The notes under the pieces: model-generated
What the model saw: only the letters and a program-made list of their open reading frames with translations
What the model was told of the DNA's origin: nothing
Databases searched by the model: none
Translations under genes and position numbers: made by a program
Part shown: positions 53,742-61,829 of the stretch, piece after piece
How the letters are laid out: each line of letters begins with the position of its first letter
Numbering within the stretch: position 1 is the stretch's first letter
Assembly (NCBI RefSeq): GCF_022012335.1
Contig: NZ_JAKLTO010000003.1
Span: 124,001-188,000 of the forward strand
DNA length: 64,000 nucleotides
Direction of reading: 5' to 3'
Origin: Flavobacterium sp. SM15
GTDB lineage: Bacteria > Bacteroidota > Bacteroidia > Flavobacteriales > Flavobacteriaceae

Positions 53742-55046
53742 TTAATATTTCAACCACTTAAACAATTCTTTCCAAGTCGGTTTTTTACCATACATTAAAA
53801 TTCCCACACGATAAATTTTAGAAGCAAACCAAACCACCCCAAGGAATGTTCCAAACAATAATGTAATGGAAATGGCCAGCTGCCACCAAGGCACTCCGAA
53901 CGGAATACGCATCAGCATTACAATTGGAGAAGTAAGCGGAATCATGGAAAATATTGTAGCCACCGTTCCGTGCGGATCGTTCATAACGGTGAAGAAACCT
54001 ACGTAAACCCCTAACATTAAGGGCATAATGATCGGTAATAAGAATTGCTGAGAATCGGTTTCAGAATCTACAGCTGCTCCAATGGCTGCATATAAAGAAC
54101 TGTACAAAAAGTAACCACCAATAAAATAAATGATGAAACAGGCAATTAACGTTCCTATGGGTAAATTCCATATTTCATTGATATACAACTGAATCGTTCC
54201 TCCCATTTGCTGTTGCGCTGCAGTAACAATTTCAGGATCTACAGCAGCCTGCGCTCCGGTTTGTACTCCAAAAAACGAAGAAACTCCAATCAAAAGCGCG
54301 ACCCCAACAATAGCCCAAATTGCAAACTGAAGGATTCCCGCCAAAGAATTTCCAATGATTTTCCCCATCATCAACTGATACGGTTTCACCGAAGAAATGA
54401 TGATTTCGATAATACGGTTCGTTTTTTCCTCAATCACACTGCGCATTACAAAGTTTCCGTAGATGATGATGAACATCATAATCAAATACCCGAAAGCCGA
54501 ACCAATACCGATCTTGATTTCGTTCAAGCCTTTTAAGGAGTTTTCTCCAGAGAATTTCTGGATATGAATATCGGATTTCACCTGAGCACTGTCAATTTTG
54601 GAAGAATCAAAGCCAAGTTCTTTTAAATTATTTTGGGTTAATTGATGGTCGATCACGTCTTCCATTTCCATGATGAATTCCATGCTTGGGCTGTCATCGG
54701 AAATGTATTCCACTTTGTTTACCAAATCTTTCGGATTGGCTACTTTAGGAATGTAAATCAAACCTTCATAACTTTTACTGGCCGTATCCTTTGCTGCTTT
54801 AAACGGCATTGCGGATAAATCTGTATAAACTGTTTCTTTGGAATTTTTGAAGTCTTTTTTAAACAGTCCTGACTGGTCGTGAATCGCGATTCGTTTTACT
54901 TCACCTTCATTCATACTCGCTAAATAACCAATCAAAAATGACATCCCGACAATTAAAAGCGGACTTAAAAATGTCATTACGATAAACGATTTATTGCGCA
55001 CTTTGGCAATAAATTCCCTTTTTATGATAAGTGATAAAACTCCCAT
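53742..55046 (-). CDS. ABC-2 type permease (NatB-like)
   Basis: 434 residues. One N-terminal membrane helix (about 22-44, SFIVMTFLSPLLIVGMSFLIGYLA), a ~150-residue external loop, then five helices from about 185 on, including MMFIIIYGNFVMRSVIEEKTNRIIEI, the mark of NatB/ABC-2 permeases. Its ATG overlaps the ATPase stop (TAATG, base 55046). Exports a substrate that could be sodium or a peptide; unknown. Confidence 0.9.
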   Translation of the reverse strand: MGVLSLIIKREFIAKVRNKSFIVMTFLSPLLIVGMSFLIGYLASMNEGEVKRIAIHDQSGLFKKDFKNSKETVYTDLSAMPFKAAKDTASKSYEGLIYIPKVANPKDLVNKVEYISDDSPSMEFIMEMEDVIDHQLTQNNLKELGFDSSKIDSAQVKSDIHIQKFSGENSLKGLNEIKIGIGSAFGYLIMMFIIIYGNFVMRSVIEEKTNRIIEIIISSVKPYQLMMGKIIGNSLAGILQFAIWAIVGVALLIGVSSFFGVQTGAQAAVDPEIVTAAQQQMGGTIQLYINEIWNLPIGTLIACFIIYFIGGYFLYSSLYAAIGAAVDSETDSQQFLLPIIMPLMLGVYVGFFTVMNDPHGTVATIFSMIPLTSPIVMLMRIPFGVPWWQLAISITLLFGTFLGVVWFASKIYRVGILMYGKKPTWKELFKWLKY

Positions 55047-55969
55047 TATTGTTTGGTTACAGTTTGAATAAAAATATCGTTGATGCTCGGAATCTTTTCC
55101 ACGAAATGGGTCACTTGCCCGTTTTGCGTTAAAATGTTAAGCAACTCATTTGGAGCAGCTCCGTTTAATTGTACTTGTAATTTCAATTCGTCGTTTAACG
55201 ATTTGAAATCGGTTTGTTCTAATTTGAATTTTTGGGTCAAATCGTACATCAAACGCTCAACATTATTGGATAAAATCCCTACTTCATAAGCATTGGTTCG
55301 GTGTGATTTTTTAACATCGATTAACTTTCCTTCGATTAATTTATTCGATTTATGAATTAAGGCAATATGATCGCACATTTCCTCCACACTTTCCATACGG
55401 TGCGTTGAAAAAATCACAGATGTTCCTTTTTTGTTGAGTTCGATGATTTCATCCTTGATTAAATTCGCGTTAACCGGATCAAAACCTGAAAACGGTTCGT
55501 CCAGAATCAATAGTTTAGGCTGATGCAAAACTGTTACGATGAACTGTACTTTTTGCGCCATTCCTTTGGACAATTCCTGAATTTTCTTGTTCCACCAGCT
55601 TTCGATTTCGAATTTTTCGAACCAATATTTAAGTTGTTTTTTTGCCTCGGAAGCGGAAATCCCTTTCAATTGCGCAAGGTACATGCATTGCTCGCCCACT
55701 TTCATGGTTTTGTACAAGCCACGCTCTTCCGGCATATAACCTATGAATTGCACGTGTTTGGGAGCTAGTTTTTCGCCATCCAAAATGACTTGACCGCCGT
55801 CGGGCATGGTAATCTGGTTGATGATACGTATTAAAGAGGTTTTTCCGGCACCATTGGGGCCAAGCAGCCCGTAAATACTGCCTTTTGGTACAGTTAACGA
55901 AACGCTGTTCAGCGCGGTATAATCGCCATATTGCTTGACAACATTATGCACTTCAAGAATTGAACTCAT
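55046..55969 (-). CDS. ABC transporter ATPase (NatA-like)
   Basis: 307 residues: LLGPNGAGKTSLIR (Walker A), ELSKGMAQKVQFI (signature LSKGM), LLILDEPFSGFDPVN (Walker B), STHRMESVEEMCD (switch). C-terminal ~80 residues are the extra domain of the NatA/DrrA group. First gene of the operon with the NatB-like permease and probably the 477-residue secreted protein. Confidence 0.93.
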   Translation of the reverse strand: MSSILEVHNVVKQYGDYTALNSVSLTVPKGSIYGLLGPNGAGKTSLIRIINQITMPDGGQVILDGEKLAPKHVQFIGYMPEERGLYKTMKVGEQCMYLAQLKGISASEAKKQLKYWFEKFEIESWWNKKIQELSKGMAQKVQFIVTVLHQPKLLILDEPFSGFDPVNANLIKDEIIELNKKGTSVIFSTHRMESVEEMCDHIALIHKSNKLIEGKLIDVKKSHRTNAYEVGILSNNVERLMYDLTQKFKLEQTDFKSLNDELKLQVQLNGAAPNELLNILTQNGQVTHFVEKIPSINDIFIQTVTKQ

Positions 55970-56098
55970 GAATATATTTTGTTTTTGTAAATGTAAGTAT
56001 TTGATGCGAGATCTGTGAATTTGTTACACAAAAAACCCACCCTAATTTGCATCAGGATGGGAAAAAAATTGCTATGAATACTCATAACAATAAAAAAA

Positions 56099-57223
56099 TT
56101 ATGAAAACATGTCTTTTACTTTTTCAAAGAAAGACTTGTCTGATTTTTCAGGCTTCGGAACAAAATTAGGATCTTCCATCATTTTCTCGAAGAATTGTTT
56201 TTGCTCTTTGTTTAAGGTTTTCGGTGTCCAAACGTTTACATGAACCAGCAAATCACCACTTCCGTAACTGTTCAAACTTGGAATTCCTTTTCCTTTTAAA
56301 CGAAGAATTTTTCCGGATTGGATACCTTCTTCCAATTTGATGCGCACTTTACCTCCAACGGTTTCAATTTCTTTAGATGTTCCTAAAGCCGCTTCAGCAA
56401 AACTAATGTACAAATCGTAATGCAGGTTTTCGCCTTCACGTTTTAACGTTTCGTGCTCGACTTCTTCAATCACCACAATCAAATCTCCCGGAATACCATT
56501 TGCTCCCGGTGCGTCGTTTCCTTTTGATGAAACTTTTAACTGCATACCATCTACTACTCCTGCAGGAATTTTGATCGATACGGTTTCGTCTTCCAGAATC
56601 ATTCCGTGTGCATCGGCCCCAGCTGGTTTACTGTCAATCATTTGACCCGTTCCACCACAAGAAGTACACGGAGAAGATGTTTGCATTCTACCTAAAATTG
56701 TATTGGTCACACGCGTTACCTGACCCGAACCATGACACGTTGGACAAGTTCTGTAAGTAACACCCTGTGCTTGAACTTTACGTTTAACTTTTACTTTTTT
56801 CTCTACCCCGTGAGCAATTTCCTCCAAGGTAAGCTTTACTTTAATACGAAGGTTGCTTCCTTTCATTCTGCGTTGGCCGCCACCGCCACCAAAACCTCCG
56901 AATCCACCACCAAAGGCTCCTCCGAAGATATCACCGAACTGGCTGAAAATATCATCCATGTTCATGTGGTGACCACCTCCGCCAAATCCTCCGGCTCCGT
57001 CAAAGGCTGCATGGCCGTATTGGTCGTAACGTGCTTTTTTGTCAGCATCGCCTAAAACTTCGTAGGCTTCTGCTGCTTCTTTAAACTTGTCTTCCGCTAC
57101 TTTATCGCCCGGGTTTTTATCAGGGTGAAATTCAATAGCTTTCTTACGGTAGGCTTTTTTAATTTGCTCCGGTGTGGCGTTTTTATCAACTCCTAATACT
57201 TCGTATAAGTCTCTTTTCTTCAT
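56099..57223 (-). CDS. dnaJ: Chaperone DnaJ with one zinc centre
   Basis: 374 residues. J domain (1-70) with HPD in [10 protein letters not shown]; Gly/Phe-rich region (73-118, many GGGF); then the cysteine domain with only two C-x2-C-x-G-x-G motifs, CPTCHGSG and CTSCGGTG, instead of the four of E. coli DnaJ, so one zinc site is missing. A normal C-terminal substrate-binding region ([13 protein letters not shown]... to the tail) follows. Co-chaperone of DnaK; grpE is 22 nt upstream on the same strand. Confidence 0.96.
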   Translation of the reverse strand: MKKRDLYEVLGVDKNATPEQIKKAYRKKAIEFHPDKNPGDKVAEDKFKEAAEAYEVLGDADKKARYDQYGHAAFDGAGGFGGGGHHMNMDDIFSQFGDIFGGAFGGGFGGFGGGGGQRRMKGSNLRIKVKLTLEEIAHGVEKKVKVKRKVQAQGVTYRTCPTCHGSGQVTRVTNTILGRMQTSSPCTSCGGTGQMIDSKPAGADAHGMILEDETVSIKIPAGVVDGMQLKVSSKGNDAPGANGIPGDLIVVIEEVEHETLKREGENLHYDLYISFAEAALGTSKEIETVGGKVRIKLEEGIQSGKILRLKGKGIPSLNSYGSGDLLVHVNVWTPKTLNKEQKQFFEKMMEDPNFVPKPEKSDKSFFEKVKDMFS

Positions 57224-57245
57224 TAGTCTTGTTAATTTTTCAGAG

Positions 57246-57806
57246 TTATGCTCCGATAACTACTTTAGGGAAACGAATAATTTTGTCGCCTAATTTATAG
57301 CCTTTTTCCACAACATCAACCACTTTTCCTTTCATATCGTCTCCGGCTGGAATTTGAGTAATTGCCTCGGCAAAATCGGCATTGAAATCATCACCTGCTT
57401 TTAGCTCCACTTCTTCTAAACCTTTTGAAACTAAAGTCGATTTCAATTTATCGTAAATTAATTCTACTCCCTTTACCAAAGCTTCATCTTCCGATTTGGA
57501 AATTTGAGTAAGCGCTCTGTCAAAATCATCCATTACCGGCAACATCGACTGTAAAACTTCCCGACCAGCTGTTTTAAAAAGCTCTACACGCTCTTTGGAA
57601 GTTCTTTTCTTATAATTCTCAAACTCCGCAAACAAACGCAAAAACTTGTCTTTCTCTTTTGCTAAATCTTCCTGCAATTGTTCTTCAACGGTTAATTCAG
57701 GATTGGTAATTTCCTGATTTTCTGAAACATTTTCATTATGCAACGGCTCTTTCTCGATGTTTTCAGTACTTTCCTTGGTCATATTTTTGAATATTTTTTT
57801 AAACAT
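57246..57806 (-). CDS. grpE: Nucleotide exchange factor GrpE
   Basis: 186 residues from ATG 57806 (ATG 57782 also possible). Long charged N-terminal helix ([28 protein letters not shown]) and the C-terminal beta domain ([38 protein letters not shown]), the clear GrpE signature. It releases ADP from DnaK. Operon with dnaJ; no CIRCE element is seen by eye. Confidence 0.95.
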   Translation of the reverse strand: MFKKIFKNMTKESTENIEKEPLHNENVSENQEITNPELTVEEQLQEDLAKEKDKFLRLFAEFENYKKRTSKERVELFKTAGREVLQSMLPVMDDFDRALTQISKSEDEALVKGVELIYDKLKSTLVSKGLEEVELKAGDDFNADFAEAITQIPAGDDMKGKVVDVVEKGYKLGDKIIRFPKVVIGA

Positions 57807-57833
57807 TTATGCAATTCACTTCAAATAAGATTG

Positions 57834-57866
57834 CAAAAGTATTGCCAAAGCATCAAAAAATGCCAA
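57834..57866 (-). promoter_or_regulatory. grpE-dnaJ promoter
   Basis: Minus strand TTG (57866-57864), 22-nt spacer, TACTTTTG (57841-57834). Confidence 0.6.
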
Positions 57867-57988
57867 TTTGTCATTTGTTTTTTTTCATAAAAATTAAAAG
57901 TCAAAATATCCATACCAACTTTAATATAATTTTAAGAAGTTTTTGTTTACGAATTAATAGATTTGTGTAACGCGTAAAATCATCAATT

Positions 57989-58648
57989 ATGAAAAAAATC
58001 ATCTTAAGTTTAGCAATTATAGCATCGATTTTAACTGTTTCCTGCAAAAAAGACGCGGCAGAAACCCAAACAAATGATGCTGAGAAAATAACTGCTGTCC
58101 AAGGGAATGAGTACAACGCCGACATTAAAGCTTCGGTTATTAATTGGGGGGGATCAAAACCAGGTGGAAAGCACAGAGGTACGATAAATCTTCAGGATGG
58201 CGTAATCACGGTTAAAGACAATAAAGTGGTGGGCGGAAAATTTACCATCAACATGAGTACCATAACCGTTACTGATTTAAAAGCAGACGACGGAAAAGAA
58301 GATTTGGAAGCACATTTAAAAGGAACCGGTGACAAAGCGGGACAAGATCATTTTTTTAACATTCAAAAATATCCCACTGGGCTATTTGTTATTAATAAAG
58401 TAGAAGACGAGAAAGGAAAAACCATTGTTTATGGAAACCTTTCTCTGAAAAACATAACCAAAGCGGTTAATTTTCCAGCTATCATCTCTGTTTCAGACAA
58501 GACCGTTAGTATTGAAAGTGACACTTTGGTATTAAACAGAACCTATTGGGGAGTTAATTATGGTTCCAAATCAATTTTTGACAACCTGAAAGACAAATTT
58601 ATAAACGACGAAATCCAAGTAAAAGTAAACGTTAAAGCCACAAAATAA
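57989..58648 (+). CDS. YceI-family lipoprotein
   Basis: 219 residues, lipobox LTVSC (Cys19). The YceI lipocalin fold occupies the rest: VINWGGSKPGGKHRGTINLQDG, INMSTITVTDL, DHFFNIQKYPTGLFVINKVE, YGNLSLKNITKAVNFPAII, LVLNRTYWGVNYGSKS. YceI proteins bind isoprenoid-like lipids in the periplasm. A -7 box TAGATTTG is at 57958-57965. Confidence 0.95.
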   Translation: MKKIILSLAIIASILTVSCKKDAAETQTNDAEKITAVQGNEYNADIKASVINWGGSKPGGKHRGTINLQDGVITVKDNKVVGGKFTINMSTITVTDLKADDGKEDLEAHLKGTGDKAGQDHFFNIQKYPTGLFVINKVEDEKGKTIVYGNLSLKNITKAVNFPAIISVSDKTVSIESDTLVLNRTYWGVNYGSKSIFDNLKDKFINDEIQVKVNVKATK

Positions 58649-58675
58649 TTATTAATTCACCTTACGTTATAATTT

Positions 58676-58707
58676 TAAAAAGCACCGCTGGTTCGGTGCT
58701 TTTTTTA
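58676..58707. terminator. Bidirectional terminator
   Basis: AAAAGCACCG / CGGTGCTTTT, 6-nt loop; between YceI and TIGR01777 genes. Confidence 0.88.
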
Positions 58708-59610
58708 TACCAGAAGATTATCCAGTGCTTTATCTAAGATTTTGTACTTGTATTGAAATCCGTTATCTAACGCTTTTTGAGCACTTACGTTCTGGCTTTC
58801 AAACAATAGGATGTGCATATCTCCCAACAACAGTTTCATTAAAAATTGAGGCACATTGGGTATAACAAGGTCTTTGTCCAAAATTCCTGCTATGGATTTT
58901 ATAAGTTCCGAATTTGTAACCGGATGCGGGGCCACAGCATTAAACACACCATTCCAATTATTCTGAATGGCATACAAAAACATATTGGCCAAGTCATGAA
59001 TATGAATCCAGGACTGCATTTGCTTGCCGTTTCCAAAGGCTGCTCCTATTCCTGATTTAACAGGTTTTACCAACTCGGGAAATGCTCCTCCTTGTTTAGC
59101 AAGAACCAATCCTATCCTTAATTTACAAACTGAAATATTAAGGCGACGGAATTTTTCCAACGAAGCTTCCCATTTTTCGGTCACGGTTCCCAAAAAAGTT
59201 GGACTTATCTCCTTATTTTCTTCAGTGTATAATTTCTCGAAACTGCTCGGATAAATTCCTATTGCAGAAGCTGAAATAATTTGCTTAACCTGATTAGGAT
59301 TGTTTTTTAGAGCATTAAACAAAAGGTTTGTAGTTAAAATACGACTCTCAATGATTTCCTGTTTATAAGAATTTGTCCAGCGTTTAGCAATACTGGCTCC
59401 TGCCAAATGAACAATAGCATCTACACCCAAAAGACAATTTTCATCAATGGTTCCTTTTTCGGGGTTCCAGAGAAAACCGTGGTAATTAGGCTCACTTTCT
59501 ATTTTTTTGGAAGAAGTAGTTAGATAGTGGATGGATATTCCGTTTTGCAAAAGCAGCGAAACCAGCTCTTTCCCTATCAAACCAGTGGCTCCTGTTACCA
59601 AAACTTTCAT
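58705..59610 (-). CDS. TIGR01777-family epimerase-like SDR
   Basis: 301 residues. VLVTGATGLIGKELVSLLL (NAD(P) site), GVDAIVHLAGASIAKRW, SASAIGIYPSS (replaces the usual YxxxK region), LRIGLVLAKQGGAFPELVKPVK, QSWIHIHDLANMFLYAI, GVFNAVAPHPVTNSEL. This is the YfcH/SulA-like extended SDR group, with a C-terminal DUF1731-like tail (HILLFESQNVSAQKALDNGF). Reaction unknown. Confidence 0.93.
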   Translation of the reverse strand: MKVLVTGATGLIGKELVSLLLQNGISIHYLTTSSKKIESEPNYHGFLWNPEKGTIDENCLLGVDAIVHLAGASIAKRWTNSYKQEIIESRILTTNLLFNALKNNPNQVKQIISASAIGIYPSSFEKLYTEENKEISPTFLGTVTEKWEASLEKFRRLNISVCKLRIGLVLAKQGGAFPELVKPVKSGIGAAFGNGKQMQSWIHIHDLANMFLYAIQNNWNGVFNAVAPHPVTNSELIKSIAGILDKDLVIPNVPQFLMKLLLGDMHILLFESQNVSAQKALDNGFQYKYKILDKALDNLLV

Positions 59611-59691
59611 ACTCAGCTTTTTATTACAAATTTAAAAGCCAATGCATAAAAATAAATGTTAATTAAGGTAGGTTTAACTTTTCGAGGGAAA

Positions 59692-60144
59692 TTACTTTAT
59701 TTTAATGCTCCATTCAAAATCCATTTCAGAAACCTGATCGCCTTTTTCATCGGTTCCGATAGATTTCATCCAGAAGGTTTGCCCTTCTCCGGTAGCAATG
59801 GTGCGCTCAATGGCTTCTTCAATTAAATGACCGTCTTTACACATAAAAGTAATTCGTCCTTTAGCCTTTTTGCTGAAATTACCTTTATTATTAGCCACTA
59901 ACATGGAAATATTTTTACCGCTCTTCTTTATCTGATACATCACCAAAGCTCCGGTAGTAAGCTCTGCCGCCATCGCCTGAACCGCAAAATACATGGAGTT
60001 AAAAGGATTTTGATTAATCCAACGATGCTTTACACTAACCGTACATTGCTCGGTGGAAATCTGTTTTACACGCACTCCACTCCAAAAAGCGGACGGTAAT
60101 TTAAAAAACAAAAAAGTATTCAATTTTGACGGTGTAAACTCCAT
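59692..60144 (-). CDS. DUF4442 hotdog-fold protein
   Basis: 150 residues: KHRWINQNPFNSMYFAVQAMAAELTTGALVM is the central hotdog helix of the DUF4442 family (a thioesterase relative), then ISMLVANNKGNFSKKAKG and a last strand FEWSIKIK. The Asp/Glu of thioesterases is not obvious. Function unknown. Confidence 0.85.
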   Translation of the reverse strand: MEFTPSKLNTFLFFKLPSAFWSGVRVKQISTEQCTVSVKHRWINQNPFNSMYFAVQAMAAELTTGALVMYQIKKSGKNISMLVANNKGNFSKKAKGRITFMCKDGHLIEEAIERTIATGEGQTFWMKSIGTDEKGDQVSEMDFEWSIKIK

Positions 60145-60215
60145 AAACCTTTATTTTTCGCTAAGATACAAAAAAATACTATGCGTTCATATAAAAATCA
60201 ATTTGTTAAATAAAT

Positions 60216-60302
60216 GTTAATTTACAGTACTTTGTATTGCAAGGTATCTTCTTTTAGCCTTATCTTTGTATAAGAAATTAATGGCTAATCAATAGTATTA
60301 TA
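60216..60302 (+). repeat. Duplicated promoter-leader module, copy 1
   Basis: 87 bases that recur at 60819-60905 with 8 substitutions and no gap. Contains the -33/-7 elements and about 35 bases of leader (AAGAAATTAATGGCTAATCA, ATAGTATTATA). Lies 15 bases before the ATG at 60318. Confidence 0.9.
60237..60268 (+). promoter_or_regulatory. Promoter of the 150-aa secreted protein
   Basis: TTG 60237-60239, 21-nt spacer, TATCTTTG 60261-60268, exact consensus. Confidence 0.72.
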
Positions 60303-60317
60303 AAAATAAAAAACATC

Positions 60318-60770
60318 ATGAAAACATCAATCATTTATTTAGGTATCGCTTTACTAACATTTTCAAATGTTATTCCGGCATTAAGTCAAGAATCTTTTAT
60401 TAAAGGTGAAAGTTTGGCTCAAAAAGTAAGTTCAACGCAAAGCAAAAGCAGAAATGCTTCAGAAGAGGTTTCAATTAAAAGAAACAGCAATGCAGAGCAA
60501 AATGTTGTAAGTTTTGATCCGGAAGCAATCGCTGCTCCTGCTTATGAAAAAACCATAGAGGAAATCATTGCTGAAAACAATCTAATTACAGAAAGTTCTT
60601 TATTAGCTGAACTAAATGCCGATAAAAATCAAATCGAAGTTAAAATTGACGGAATTCCATCAAACTTTGAAAAAACAACAGAAGAAAGAATACTGGAGGA
60701 CAGCCAAATCATCGAAAGCCAACTTTCAGAATTAAATCAAATGGCAGTTGAAACCAAAACAAGGAAGTAA
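60318..60770 (+). CDS. Secreted charged helical protein, unknown function
   Basis: 150 residues with a signal peptide (MKTSIIYLGIALLTFSNVIPALSQ). The mature protein is Glu/Lys/Asn-rich and contains two related motifs, EKTIEEIIAENNLITESSLL and EKTTEERILEDSQIIESQLS, an internal duplication of about 60 residues. No membrane segment, no T9SS tail. Shares its promoter-leader with the DUF4870-PadR-PspC unit, which suggests a common envelope-related regulon. Family not recognised. Confidence 0.75.
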   Translation: MKTSIIYLGIALLTFSNVIPALSQESFIKGESLAQKVSSTQSKSRNASEEVSIKRNSNAEQNVVSFDPEAIAAPAYEKTIEEIIAENNLITESSLLAELNADKNQIEVKIDGIPSNFEKTTEERILEDSQIIESQLSELNQMAVETKTRK

Positions 60771-60818
60771 TATTTCTAAACATCTTATAAAGAACTAAAA
60801 CAGAAATGTTAAAAAAAA

Positions 60819-60905
60819 GTTAATTTCTAGTATTATGTATTACAAGGTATCTTCTTTTAGACTTATCTTTGTATAAGAAATTAATAGCTTATCAATAGTA
60901 TTATA
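60819..60905 (+). repeat. Duplicated promoter-leader module, copy 2
   Basis: Pairs with 60216-60302, same length, 79 of 87 bases identical by eye. It precedes the DUF4870 gene by 40 bases. Confidence 0.9.
60840..60871 (+). promoter_or_regulatory. Promoter of the DUF4870-PadR-PspC unit
   Basis: TTA (for TTG) 60840-60842, 21-nt spacer, TATCTTTG 60864-60871. The weaker -33 is one of the differences from copy 1. Confidence 0.68.
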
Positions 60906-60945
60906 ATAATATCGTCATTTCAATCATCAACCAAAAAACAAAACC

Positions 60946-61425
60946 ATGACAGCTTTAACCTTTAAAAACACAATGGCTACTTCAAGCGAAAGAAACACAG
61001 CAACACTGATTCACTTAAGCACTTTAAGCCAGTATTTTATTCCGTTTGGAAATTATTTCTTTCCGCTAATCATTTGGGCCTTCAAAAGAGACAAATCCGA
61101 ATTTGTGGATTACAACGGAAAACAAGCCATGAACTTTCAGCTTAGTATGTTGTTGTATTCATTCATTCTTTTGGTAATCGCAGTTCCTATTTTGCTTTAC
61201 ACGATCTTTAAAAATGTAAGTTTTTACGAAATGCAAAACGGAAACTTCGAACTGGATCAACTTTCAACAGGAAACATCACAGGAATTGTTGCTGTAGCTT
61301 TAATGGCTGCCTTTATCTTCTGTTCCTTAAAAGTAGTAGAGTTTTTTATGGTAATCTATGCCGCGGTTAAAAGCAGCAGCGGAGAAACCTTTAAATATCC
61401 ATTGAGTATTTCATTTTTAAAATAA
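60946..61425 (+). CDS. DUF4870 membrane protein
   Basis: 159 residues. LIHLSTLSQYFIPFGNYFFPLIIWAFKRDKSEFVDYNGKQAMNFQLS is the DUF4870 signature; hydrophobic segments are near 28-45, 68-90, 112-135, with a short final segment FFMVIYAAV. Four-helix inner-membrane protein, unknown function, often next to PspC genes. First gene of the operon. Confidence 0.9.
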   Translation: MTALTFKNTMATSSERNTATLIHLSTLSQYFIPFGNYFFPLIIWAFKRDKSEFVDYNGKQAMNFQLSMLLYSFILLVIAVPILLYTIFKNVSFYEMQNGNFELDQLSTGNITGIVAVALMAAFIFCSLKVVEFFMVIYAAVKSSSGETFKYPLSISFLK

Positions 61426-61462
61426 AATCATCAATCATCACCAATCAATCATCAATCAAAAA

Positions 61463-61498
61463 ATGAACAGTTTAAACCTTAAAAAAGAAATTCTATGA
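61463..61498 (+). CDS. Possible 11-codon leader ORF overlapping padR
   Basis: ATG 61463 opens MNSLNLKKEIL and stops at TGA 61496-61498; the stop overlaps the padR ATG as ATGA. It could couple padR translation. Too short to judge by coding bias. Confidence 0.4.
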   Translation: MNSLNLKKEIL

Positions 61499-61827
61499 AC
61501 ATTGAGAACACCAAAGCTCAGATGCGTAAAGGAGTTTTAGAGTTCTGTATCCTTTCGGTATTAAAAGAAAAAGATGCCTACACTTCAGAAATCCTAGACA
61601 CCTTGAAAAACGCTAAGTTATTAGTGGTTGAGGGAACCGTTTACCCCCTACTAACACGCTTAAAAAACGACGGATTACTCAACTATCGTTGGGAAGAATC
61701 CACATCGGGACCACCCAGAAAATATTACGGTTTAACCGATGAAGGACACGAATTTTTAAAAGAATTAGACGGAACCTGGAACGAATTAGCCGGAGCCGTT
61801 AACACAATAACCAGCCAAAACCAATAG
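61495..61827 (+). CDS. PadR-family transcriptional regulator
   Basis: 110 residues. Winged helix: KAQMRKGVLEFCILSVLKEKDAYTSEILDTL, VVEGTVYPLLTRLKNDGLLNYRWEESTSGPPRKYYGLTDEG, the exact PadR PF03551 pattern, with a short C-terminal dimer helix. The operon encodes its likely targets (DUF4870, PspC), so autoregulation at the duplicated leader is plausible. The PspC gene starts 2 nt after its stop. Confidence 0.95.
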   Translation: MNIENTKAQMRKGVLEFCILSVLKEKDAYTSEILDTLKNAKLLVVEGTVYPLLTRLKNDGLLNYRWEESTSGPPRKYYGLTDEGHEFLKELDGTWNELAGAVNTITSQNQ

Positions 61828-61829
61828 TC

